DNA of 11,954 nt from CAYGZA01 sp964354135 (GTDB lineage Bacteria > Planctomycetota > Planctomycetia > Pirellulales > Thermoguttaceae): the NCBI GenBank assembly GCA_964354135.1, contig CAYGZA010000214.1, positions 1 through 11,954 of the forward strand, read 5' to 3'. A program made the position numbers and the translations under genes. Numbering within the stretch: the first letter of the stretch is position 1; every line of letters begins with the position of its first letter. A model generated the notes under the pieces. The model was not told the DNA's origin. It saw only the letters and a list, made by a program, of their open reading frames with translations, and did not search any database. Below, one piece after another: positions 6,851 through 11,954 of this stretch.

Positions 6851-8151
6851 GCGCTCACCCCTCCCAGCAAAGCCCGCTGCCGCCTCGCGTACTCATAGGC
6901 GTGCTCAACCTTGTCCTGCTCGACCCGCTCCCGCCGCCGCGCCTCCAGCAAGCGGACTCTCTCCTGCACGTCGCTCTTCGGTGCCGCGGCCTGCTCGTCC
7001 TCATCCAGGTCTTCCTTGTAAAGGTACCGGCCGTTGCCGTCCACGTGCCCGTCGCAGTGTTCCGCCGGCAAGCGCCGCCGCTCCACCCCGCCGAACAACG
7101 TGCGCATGAATGGAAAGGCCGAACGCCACAGCTTCAGGTCCAGCAAGTCGCCAAGGGATGCCACGGACTGCTGTTCGGCCGCGTCACACAAACCATCGAA
7201 GGCGAACGCGAGGGCACTTTCGCGGTAAGGCGTGATGTCCCAGTCGTTGGCCTGCTCCGCCTCGAAGTCCGCCTGCACCTCGCCGACCTGAAAAAGGCGG
7301 GTGTCGATCTCGGCAAGGAGATGCCTGGTCCTGCCGCGTATCGAGCGTGGGATGTTGCAGTCCTCAAGTCGATCCCGCAGCATCCCGGAAAGCACCTGGG
7401 GACCAAATCCCTCCTGCCTCTCCTTACCGGAAGAAAAAGAGCGTTCGCGAACCGCAGGTTCGCTTTTTTCTTTCATCCTTGTTCTGCTGTTCCTGGTGTC
7501 TCCGTTCCTTGGATATACGTTAGGCTCGCATTTTGCGATGGGTCCCCTCGCATTTTGCGATGGGTCCCCTCGCATTTTGCGATGGGTGGCCCCTCGCATT
7601 TTGCGATGGGTGGCCCCTAGGATTTTCCGAGTGATTCCCGACCCTCGCCTGCGCTTGCGACGCAGCCGTGCCCGCGCTGCGGCACGTTCGGCGGACAGGT
7701 CCTTGAAGCCGGCCACCATCGGATCGTTGAGGATCGCTTGAGCCAACTCAAGGAATCTTCGGTATCGCCGGCAGCGCTCACCACGGCCGCCTTTCCGCCA
7801 CTCGATACTGACGTAAGCCGTTTCCAGCATCGTGTAGGTGGGGCCGATTCGGTAGGTGTTCGGGCAGCCCTCGACTCGCTCCACCGTCAACAAGCCGACC
7901 GATTCAAGGCATTGCAGGCTCCGACTGACGGTGGCCCGATCGCAGCCGGTTTCAAGGGCCAACAAACCGATGCCGGGGAAACCGCTCTCGTTCTCGCCGA
8001 TGTGGTCCTTGACGCGGGAGAAGACCTGCTTGGAGCTAGCGGGAATCTCAGGGAGGCAACTCACGCAGCCCGGGTCCCGGAAGTAGGGCCGCAGGTATTG
8101 GGCCTTGGCCCGCTTGGGCTTAGACGCCGACTGAGAGTCGCTGTCTTTCAT
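6847..8151 (-). CDS. Winged-helix replication-initiator-like protein with embedded iteron-like array
   Basis: Start placed at ATG 8151 (MKDSDSQSASKPKRAKAQYL), giving 434 residues; GGGA lies about 10 nt upstream. The open frame extends to 8271, but that part has no typical start context. Residues about 40-103 form a winged helix: KQVFSRVKDHIGEN, IGLLALETGCDRATVSRSL (recognition helix region), LESVGLLTVER and NTYRIG (wing). This style is typical of phage O-like and plasmid Rep initiators. A basic linker (residues about 155-185) leads into residues about 174-209, encoded by an array of dyad repeats. The C-terminal half (about 245-434) is helical and unrecognised; no helicase Walker motifs are seen. 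By analogy with lambda O, the N terminus would bind the internal array and the C terminus recruit host helicase. Confidence 0.7.
   Translation of the reverse strand: MKDSDSQSASKPKRAKAQYLRPYFRDPGCVSCLPEIPASSKQVFSRVKDHIGENESGFPGIGLLALETGCDRATVSRSLQCLESVGLLTVERVEGCPNTYRIGPTYTMLETAYVSIEWRKGGRGERCRRYRRFLELAQAILNDPMVAGFKDLSAERAAARARLRRKRRRGSGITRKILGATHRKMRGATHRKMRGDPSQNARGPIAKCEPNVYPRNGDTRNSRTRMKEKSEPAVRERSFSSGKERQEGFGPQVLSGMLRDRLEDCNIPRSIRGRTRHLLAEIDTRLFQVGEVQADFEAEQANDWDITPYRESALAFAFDGLCDAAEQQSVASLGDLLDLKLWRSAFPFMRTLFGGVERRRLPAEHCDGHVDGNGRYLYKEDLDEDEQAAAPKSDVQERVRLLEARRRERVEQDKVEHAYEYARRQRALLGGVSA
7447..7469 (+). terminator. Intrinsic-terminator-like hairpin inside the replication gene (opposite strand)
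   Basis: GCGAACC (7447-7453), loop GCA, GGTTCGC (7457-7463), then six T (7464-7469) on the plus strand. This is textbook intrinsic-terminator layout, but antisense to the gene. On the minus strand a looser T-rich stretch also follows the stem. It lies about 60 bp from the iteron-like array in a relatively AT-rich patch, so it may instead be part of an origin structure. Confidence 0.45.
7526..7630. repeat. Iteron-like array, four perfect dyad units plus one degenerate unit (candidate replication origin)
   Basis: TCGCATTTTGCGA (5-bp arms TCGCA/TGCGA around TTT) occurs at 7526-7538, 7548-7560, 7570-7582 and 7594-7606. A degenerate fifth copy, TAGGATTTTCCGA, lies at 7618-7630. Start-to-start spacings are 22, 22, 24 and 24 bp, about two helical turns. 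Flanks are also repeated (CCCC before, TGGGT after). As 22 is not a multiple of three, the same DNA is translated as HRKMR, then SQNAR, then IAKCE in the host gene. A relatively AT-rich, pyrimidine-biased stretch (about 7464-7520) lies beside it. Confidence 0.75.
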
Positions 8152-8185
8152 CAGAAGAAGTCCCTTTGCAGCACGCGCCCCGCCC

Positions 8186-8279
8186 GAATCCCCGAGGCTG
8201 CAATCCCGGGGATTCAAGGCGGAGGGCAGTGGACCACGGCTGACGCCGTGAGGATGCTCCCCGGCCCGCACGGCCGTGC
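8186..8279. promoter_or_regulatory. Cluster of three inverted repeats upstream of the replication gene
   Basis: Between the alpA-like gene and the replication gene lie three inverted repeats: GAATCCCCG/CGGGGATTC (8186-8194 and 8207-8215, 12-nt loop); CACGGC/GCCGTG (8235-8240 and 8245-8250, 4-nt loop); and the palindrome GCACGGCCGTGC (8268-8279). They could be operators or leader structures controlling initiator expression. No good promoter hexamers were found here. A 68-codon frame overlaps the region (8326-8120) but is not supported. Confidence 0.4.
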
Positions 8280-8327
8280 CGGAGGGGGAGCTTGAGAACG
8301 GAAACAGTGAATCGTTGCTTCGTCATG

Positions 8328-8579
8328 CTACTTGTCCAGACGCCTCCGGAGGCCCCGCGCCGGCCGGTCGCCGTTGGCTTGTGGATCGACGGTCCGCTCG
8401 TCTAGGAATGCCTCCAGGTCGGAAAGGCGGTAGCGGACCTTGCTGCCGACTTTGATAAATGGCAAGTGGTACCGCTGGGTCGTGACCCAGACGGCCAGGG
8501 TATTTGTCTTCACACCAAGGAAAGCCGCGGCCTGCTCGCGGGTCAGCAACTCGGACGGTCGGTCAACTACGGTAGCCAT
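8328..8579 (-). CDS. AlpA/excisionase-type small HTH DNA-binding protein
   Basis: 83 residues starting at ATG 8579 (MATVVDRPSELLTREQAAAFLGV), with GAGAGG about 8 nt upstream; a longer frame reaching 8726 is unlikely because its extra N terminus overlaps the promoter-like element at 8630. Residues about 11-60 form the MerR-like winged HTH of the HTH_17/excisionase family: LLTREQAAAFLGVKTNTLAVWV, then the wing PFIKVGSKVRYRLSDLEAFLDER. The C terminus is basic (GDRPARGLRRRLDK). In integrative elements such proteins are recombination directionality factors and/or transcription activators (AlpA in phage satellites). Its place between integrase and replication genes fits a switch controlling excision and replication. 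Confidence 0.85.
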   Translation of the reverse strand: MATVVDRPSELLTREQAAAFLGVKTNTLAVWVTTQRYHLPFIKVGSKVRYRLSDLEAFLDERTVDPQANGDRPARGLRRRLDK

Positions 8580-8629
8580 TGCACTTGCCTCTCTTCGCAC
8601 GCGGGAATGGGGCGAATCAGCCCCTTTCC

Positions 8630-8655
8630 CTTCTATACGCACAAGGCCGGATTTA
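8630..8655 (-). promoter_or_regulatory. 26-bp element shared with 6120-6145 (copy B), upstream of the alpA-like gene
   Basis: Matches copy A at 22 of 26 positions. On the minus strand it contains CTTGTGCG then TATAGAAG. TATAGA ends about 52 bp before the alpA-like ATG, a plausible promoter distance, but no -35 hexamer is seen at the usual spacing. It may therefore be an activator-dependent promoter or an operator. The 8580-8796 gap has no gene. Confidence 0.4.
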
Positions 8656-8796
8656 CCGGCCGGATTTTTTCCTTTACCTTCCATACCTTCCATTTTATCC
8701 GAGGGTCCGGAAATCCCAAAACACAAGTTGCCCTTCCGGCGGACGGGGAATCGGCGCCGACAGCACCACGCGGTGAAAGAGAAGATAGAAGGGAAA

Positions 8797-9981
8797 TCAC
8801 TCGCCCAGGAGCTTGCGATCCGTGGCGAACATGGCGTCCGTGGCCTGTTCGATCGCCGCCCGGGCGGGATCGACCTGGAGACGAGCGTACACGGCGGTAG
8901 TGCTCGGCTGCGTGTGCCCGAGCACCTTCCCGATGATCGTCAAGCTGACGTTCTGCGCGGCCATCCAGGATCCAAGCGTGCGCCTCAAATCGTGGAGCCT
9001 CACGTCCGACAGGCCGGCCCGCTTGACGATCCTCTCCCACGCGGACTTAGGCGACGTGAGGTGCCCTTCTTTCGACCGCGCGGCGAACCGACTCGGGAAA
9101 ACCCAGGGGCTCCCATTGCGCCTGCGCTGGAGTATCTCGACTGCCTGGGGCACCAGGGGGACCACGATCACCTCGCCGGCCTTGGCCGCCTCCGGGGGAA
9201 TCCTCCACAGAGCGGATTCAAGATTGAGATCCTGCCACCGCATGGCCTGGAGGTTGCTCCGGCGGGCGCCGGTGAGAAGGCAGAGTGTGAAGAAGTCCCG
9301 GAAGTCCTCACCTTCCGCCTGGAGCGCCGACAGGAACCTCGCCAGCTCGTCGCCCGAAAGGAACCGGTCCCGCTTCTCCTCCCTGTACTTGCGGACGCCG
9401 CGGGCCGGGTTCTCCCCGCGGAAGCCGACATCGGCCGCCTTGTTGAAGACGGCCCTAACGAGGGCCAGCAAGCGGTTGGCCGCGTAGCGGCCGTGCTCCC
9501 GCCCGATCCTCACGTGGAGGGCCTGAACGTCGGCTCGCGTGATTGCCGACATCTTCCGGTTCGACCAGGAAGGCTTCAACATCCGGTCATACTGGCGCTG
9601 GTCCTCTTTCCAGGTCCGCTTGTGCTGCTTGGCGTGGTTCTCAATCCAGTAGGAAAAGAGGCCGCCAAACGTCTCCTCCTGCCGGACCTGACGCCGACGG
9701 GCCGCAACGTCGATGCCCTTGTCGAAGTCCGCCAGCATCGAGCGGGCGAGCGCCCGGGCACGCTCGACGGCCATTGCGGGGAAGTCGCCCAGCTTGAGCT
9801 GGACGGGCCGGCCGGAAGCCCACTTGTACAGATAGAAAGCCTTGGAGCCCGTCGGGCCGACGAAGAGGCACAGCCCGGGCTGCTTGGCGTCGTAGTACAC
9901 GTCCCGCGAGCTTCCTCCCGTGGGCTCCACGGCCCCCAGCCTCGCCTTGGTGAAACCGAACCGCTTGTCTCTGGTCGCCAT
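8797..9981 (-). CDS. int: Tyrosine recombinase / integrase of the element
   Basis: 394 residues; ATG at 9981 with GGGAGGA about 8 nt upstream. The N-terminal region (about 25-95) resembles the arm-binding domain of P4-type integrases (VYYDAKQPGLCLFVGPTGSKAFYLYKW). A SAM-like core-binding domain follows (about 103-200: TFGGLFSYWIENHAKQHKRT). The catalytic domain carries Arg240 (TGARRSN), Lys267 (EAAKAGE), His330 and Arg333 (HDLRRT), His356 (LGH) and nucleophile Tyr365 (TTAVYARL), so all catalytic residues appear present. It would recombine attP with the tRNA-Lys attB and, with a directionality factor, excise the element. The gene lies beside attR, reading inward. Its leader contains the right-hand arm-type repeats, suggesting autoregulation. 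Confidence 0.96.
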   Translation of the reverse strand: MATRDKRFGFTKARLGAVEPTGGSSRDVYYDAKQPGLCLFVGPTGSKAFYLYKWASGRPVQLKLGDFPAMAVERARALARSMLADFDKGIDVAARRRQVRQEETFGGLFSYWIENHAKQHKRTWKEDQRQYDRMLKPSWSNRKMSAITRADVQALHVRIGREHGRYAANRLLALVRAVFNKAADVGFRGENPARGVRKYREEKRDRFLSGDELARFLSALQAEGEDFRDFFTLCLLTGARRSNLQAMRWQDLNLESALWRIPPEAAKAGEVIVVPLVPQAVEILQRRRNGSPWVFPSRFAARSKEGHLTSPKSAWERIVKRAGLSDVRLHDLRRTLGSWMAAQNVSLTIIGKVLGHTQPSTTAVYARLQVDPARAAIEQATDAMFATDRKLLGE

Positions 9982-10002
9982 GCTGGTTGTCCTCCCGGAA
10001 TC

Positions 10003-10023
10003 CCATCATAGGCCCATCATAGG
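10003..10023. repeat. Right arm-type repeat: two tandem copies of CCATCATAGG(C)
   Basis: Identical over 21 bp to 3986-4006 and in the same orientation. It lies between the integrase promoter and start codon, 21 bp upstream of the ATG and 119 bp from the right att core. Integrase binding here could both assemble the recombination complex and repress its own gene. Confidence 0.65.
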
Positions 10024-10069
10024 CCCTGTGTGAAGGCCCGTATACCCTCGTATACACTCATCCTATGCC

Positions 10070-10098
10070 ATTATCACGTATAGTACAAGGAAATGCAA
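10070..10098 (-). promoter_or_regulatory. Predicted integrase promoter
   Basis: On the minus strand TTGCAT (10098-10093) and GATAAT (10075-10070) are separated by exactly 17 bp, matching consensus at 4/6 and 5/6. A start near 10063 would give a leader of about 80 nt containing the arm repeats. CGTATA occurs at 10039, 10049 and 10077, around the promoter and start site, as possible regulator sites. Confidence 0.55.
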
Positions 10099-10142
10099 TG
10101 GGGTAGTCAGAGGGCTAAAGCCGTAAACCCCTATCCCCCGTA

Positions 10143-10222
10143 ACTCTTAATCAGAGGGTTGATGGTTCGAGTCCATCAGGGGGCACTCAGTAAAGCCTTG
10201 CGTGGCAACGAGTTACGCAAGG
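10143..10222 (+). repeat. attR: right 80-bp direct repeat
   Basis: Identical to 3873-3952. It holds the 3' 43 bp of tRNA-Lys (from the anticodon loop) and the stem-loop that follows, without the rest of the tRNA. Beyond it host DNA resumes with CTCATCGTG in place of the TTTTACTG at the left copy. Confidence 0.95.
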
Positions 10223-10316
10223 CTCATCGTGAAGCTTCACCTAACCCGTCTGGGTGATCGCCTGGGGGTCGAACCGACGTAGCGGTAAGGAAGCGTTTTG
10301 GGTATAGCAAGGCACC

Positions 10317-10575
10317 ATGAGTGCCGTGCTCGCCTTGCCGCCGGTCGGAACGCCTTACCGCTGCCGGGATCTGGCCGCGCGGGTCGATGCGTTGCAGGAA
10401 GAGGTCCGGCAGTTGCGTCGGGAGGTGGGCACGCTCCGCGCCGAGGCGGGCTATTTGGAAGAGTCGGCACGCCGACGGCATTCGGCGCGACTGGCCGAGG
10501 ATACCGCTGCCGGACACCCGAAAGGCCCTGGAGAACTCGGCCGCTCTGAGGCGACAGCTTGCCTGCCCTCCTCCG
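10317..10575 (+). pseudogene. Remnant of an IS66-like transposase, N-terminal coiled-coil region, frameshifted
   Basis: The frame from ATG 10317 reads MSAVLALPPVGTPYRCRDL, then the heptad-rich RVDALQEEVRQLRREVGTLRAE. After GGC TAT, one extra T in the run 10454-10456 shifts the frame. Skipping it gives GYWKSRHADGIRRD, which matches the GYWKSRHA..R pattern just after the leucine zipper in IS66-type TnpC proteins. Similarity then fades and the catalytic domain is absent: the next gene's stop codon is at 10582. It is therefore a 5' fragment with at least one frameshift. Family assignment is from memory of the motif, and no terminal inverted repeat was identified. An unrelated small coiled-coil gene is the alternative. 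The 10223-10316 stretch before it shows nothing recognisable. Confidence 0.55.
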
Positions 10576-10581
10576 GCACCG

Positions 10582-11954
10582 TCAACGGTCGTCGCTCGAC
10601 TGCCGCACCTTCAGCGTCTGCGCGATCGAGCCGTCGGCACGATAGCGCTGGACCAGAAGCGTGCCCCGGGCGGAAAGGCCCTCGGCTGCCAGCGTGGCGG
10701 AGTCGTCGCTGGGCAAAACGGCCGCGACCCGGCCGTCCGCAATCGCGGCGGTCAGCACATAACCTCCCCTCAGCGGCCTTAGTTCCGCCTGCCGAGGAGC
10801 GCTCTGGCCCGCACGGTGCGGGCGATAGAGCGTCACGAACTCGACCGTCTTCGACTTGGAAGGCGTCGAGGCCGTCAGGTGCCACTCGCGGGTCGTGATT
10901 TGCGGCTCCGGATTGGGGTCGTATTGGTCGGTCTGCGCGAACTTCAGTCCCTGCGGCGCCAAGAAGTCGATCGAGCAGGCCACGTCTCCGGCGCGGGCCT
11001 CGATCTTGCGCTGGCCGTCCACGGTGAACTCATTGGCCGCGTGCAGCCAGTATTGGAAGGTCGCCGGGTCGCGCGCGGCCAGCCGGTCGTAGACGATGAC
11101 CAGGTCGGGCTTCACCAGCAGGATCGTCCGGGTGTAGCGGTCCAGCAACTGGCGCCGCCGACCGCCCTTCTCGACTACGCGATACGCCTCGCCCGCCTCT
11201 CCCACCACGGCATCAATCGACGCCGTCGTTTGGAAGTCGATAATTCGCCCCTTGGCTTCCGCGGAGCGGGCCGGCGCCTGGTCGTGGCCGTCCACCGTGA
11301 TGTTGTTCAGCGAGCGCGTGCTCCACACCCAGCCCCGGTGGTGCGGGTCGCCGTAGCTGTAGTAGTGGCCCGTGCGCAGGAGCAATTGCTCGCCGTAGGC
11401 CCAGAGCACGAAGGAGTTGTTGGCCTCGTTGCCGTGCGAGGTCGTGCCCATCGGGCTGGACTTAAAGATCACTTGCACGTCCTCGTCGGCCCGCAGGAGG
11501 GTCGTATTGAGTGCGGCCTGGCCGATGCCGCGGAAGAGGCGCGACGGGGGCAGGTCGTCAGGCGGCTTGGCCTCGACCTTGGGCAGCGTGCCGCGCACGA
11601 ACCCGACGTATCCGCCCGTGGGTGTGGGCCCGCCCATCTGCTGGACGTACCACTGCCAATGGCCGTTGCCGCTCTGGGCGGCCAGCTCGCTCACGAGCGG
11701 CACCAAGCGCTGGGCCGCCATGCGGTTGGCCCCGTCGCCAAAACCGCCGCCTCGCTTCCCCGGCGGCATCAGGTACATCGGGTAGTAGCCCGCCCGGGAG
11801 AAATACGGCTTGTCGAAGGCGTCGACCCGCATCGACGAGCGCATGATGTCGGCCCACCAGGTGAAGCGGTCGATGTAGCTGGACCAGTAGCTGACGCCCT
11901 CGTGCCAGCCGCCGTCGTCGTCGCTCCAGACCGGGTAGACGTTGTAGAAGACGT
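10582..11954 (-). CDS. DUF4962 / heparinase II/III-like protein, C-terminal part (runs off right edge)
   Basis: The minus-strand frame is open from the right edge to a TGA at 10582, about 457 residues. The upstream residues read YPVWSDDDGGWHEGVSYWSSYIDRF, so the gene begins beyond the window and the ATG at 11842-11844 is internal. Features are a helical toroid-like segment with WHEG..YWSSY, KPYFSRAGYYPMYLMPPGK, then the beta-rich region with SSPMGTTSHGNEANNSFVLWAYG, RTGHYYSYGDPHH and RSLNNITVDGHDQAPA. This resembles the heparinase II/III-like module of polysaccharide lyases acting on uronic-acid polymers. Planctomycetes encode many such proteins, often secreted; any signal peptide would be outside the window. 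Exact substrate cannot be told. It converges with the transposase remnant, leaving only a few bases between. Confidence 0.8.
   Translation of the reverse strand, partial: VFYNVYPVWSDDDGGWHEGVSYWSSYIDRFTWWADIMRSSMRVDAFDKPYFSRAGYYPMYLMPPGKRGGGFGDGANRMAAQRLVPLVSELAAQSGNGHWQWYVQQMGGPTPTGGYVGFVRGTLPKVEAKPPDDLPPSRLFRGIGQAALNTTLLRADEDVQVIFKSSPMGTTSHGNEANNSFVLWAYGEQLLLRTGHYYSYGDPHHRGWVWSTRSLNNITVDGHDQAPARSAEAKGRIIDFQTTASIDAVVGEAGEAYRVVEKGGRRRQLLDRYTRTILLVKPDLVIVYDRLAARDPATFQYWLHAANEFTVDGQRKIEARAGDVACSIDFLAPQGLKFAQTDQYDPNPEPQITTREWHLTASTPSKSKTVEFVTLYRPHRAGQSAPRQAELRPLRGGYVLTAAIADGRVAAVLPSDDSATLAAEGLSARGTLLVQRYRADGSIAQTLKVRQSSDDR

Larger units (their letters stand above)
3873..10222. mobile_element. 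Integrated element in tRNA-Lys, 6270 bp repeat-to-repeat (satellite-like: int, alpA-like, rep)
   Basis: The element is bounded by perfect 80-bp direct repeats whose left copy starts in the anticodon loop of an intact tRNA-Lys, the classical signature of site-specific integration by a tyrosine recombinase. It carries its own integrase beside the right end, an AlpA/excisionase-like protein, a winged-helix replication-initiator-like protein with an internal iteron-like array, and six small proteins of unknown function. All nine genes are on the minus strand. No structural phage genes, conjugation, partition, resistance or restriction genes are recognised. The gene order resembles phage-inducible chromosomal islands, though it is smaller than most. 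A decayed integrated plasmid or cryptic prophage is the main alternative. That the element is integrative is seen directly; the satellite lifestyle is inferred. Confidence 0.9.

Noticed and set aside
7526..7630. The repeat array as a CRISPR
   Set aside because: Units are 13-bp dyads with fixed 22-24-bp spacing, the intervening bases are also repetitive, and there are no cas genes; it behaves as an iteron array inside a gene.
8120..8326. Minus-strand 68-codon frame between the alpA-like and replication genes
   Set aside because: It starts 1 bp after the alpA-like stop, which is tempting, but there is no good ribosome-binding site, it overlaps the initiator start, and it is composed mostly of the inverted repeats with no protein-like pattern.
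8440..10011. Long plus-strand frame of 523 codons opposite the integrase
   Set aside because: Antisense to the integrase with all catalytic residues; translation is Pro/Arg-rich with no family resemblance.

Overview
GC-rich bacterial chromosome segment. The gene styles (EtfB/EtfA pair, a GAF-type sigma-54 activator, a DUF4962/heparinase II/III-like protein, an IS66-like remnant, and a small protein of the GN..GNP type common in these bacteria) suggest a planctomycete. That assignment is an inference from gene content, as no marker gene is present.

Layout. Positions 1-1342 (minus) hold an electron-transfer flavoprotein operon, etfB then etfA; etfA runs off the left edge. A 400-bp divergent intergenic region follows, with a predicted etfB promoter and a 12-bp palindrome. 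Positions 1744-3687 (plus) encode a 647-aa GAF-AAA+-Fis sigma-54-dependent activator whose GAFTGA loop reads GAFTDA. A promoter and an intact tRNA-Lys(CTT) follow at 3842-3915.

The main find is a compact integrated element, 6270 bp from repeat to repeat. It lies between two perfect 80-bp direct repeats (3873-3952 and 10143-10222) that start in the tRNA-Lys anticodon loop and run 37 bp past its 3' end. All its genes read on the minus strand: tyrosine integrase (8797-9981), AlpA/excisionase-like HTH protein (8328-8579), a winged-helix replication-initiator-like protein (6847-8151), then six small proteins of unknown function, several overlapping their neighbours. Paired 11-bp repeats near both ends look like integrase arm sites. 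Inside the replication gene is an array of four 13-bp dyad units plus a fifth degenerate one. Because its spacing is 22 and 24 bp, the same unit is translated in three different frames, which points to selection on DNA, as in the origin inside the lambda O gene. The int - alpA-like - rep-with-origin order resembles phage-inducible chromosomal islands or other phage satellites. No capsid, tail, conjugation, partition or resistance genes are recognisable, so a minimal satellite-like element is the leading hypothesis; a decayed integrated plasmid or prophage is the alternative.

Right of the element the host sequence resumes with the 5' part of a frameshifted IS66-like transposase gene (about 10317-10575). 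A minus-strand DUF4962/heparinase-like gene (10582 to beyond the right edge) follows.
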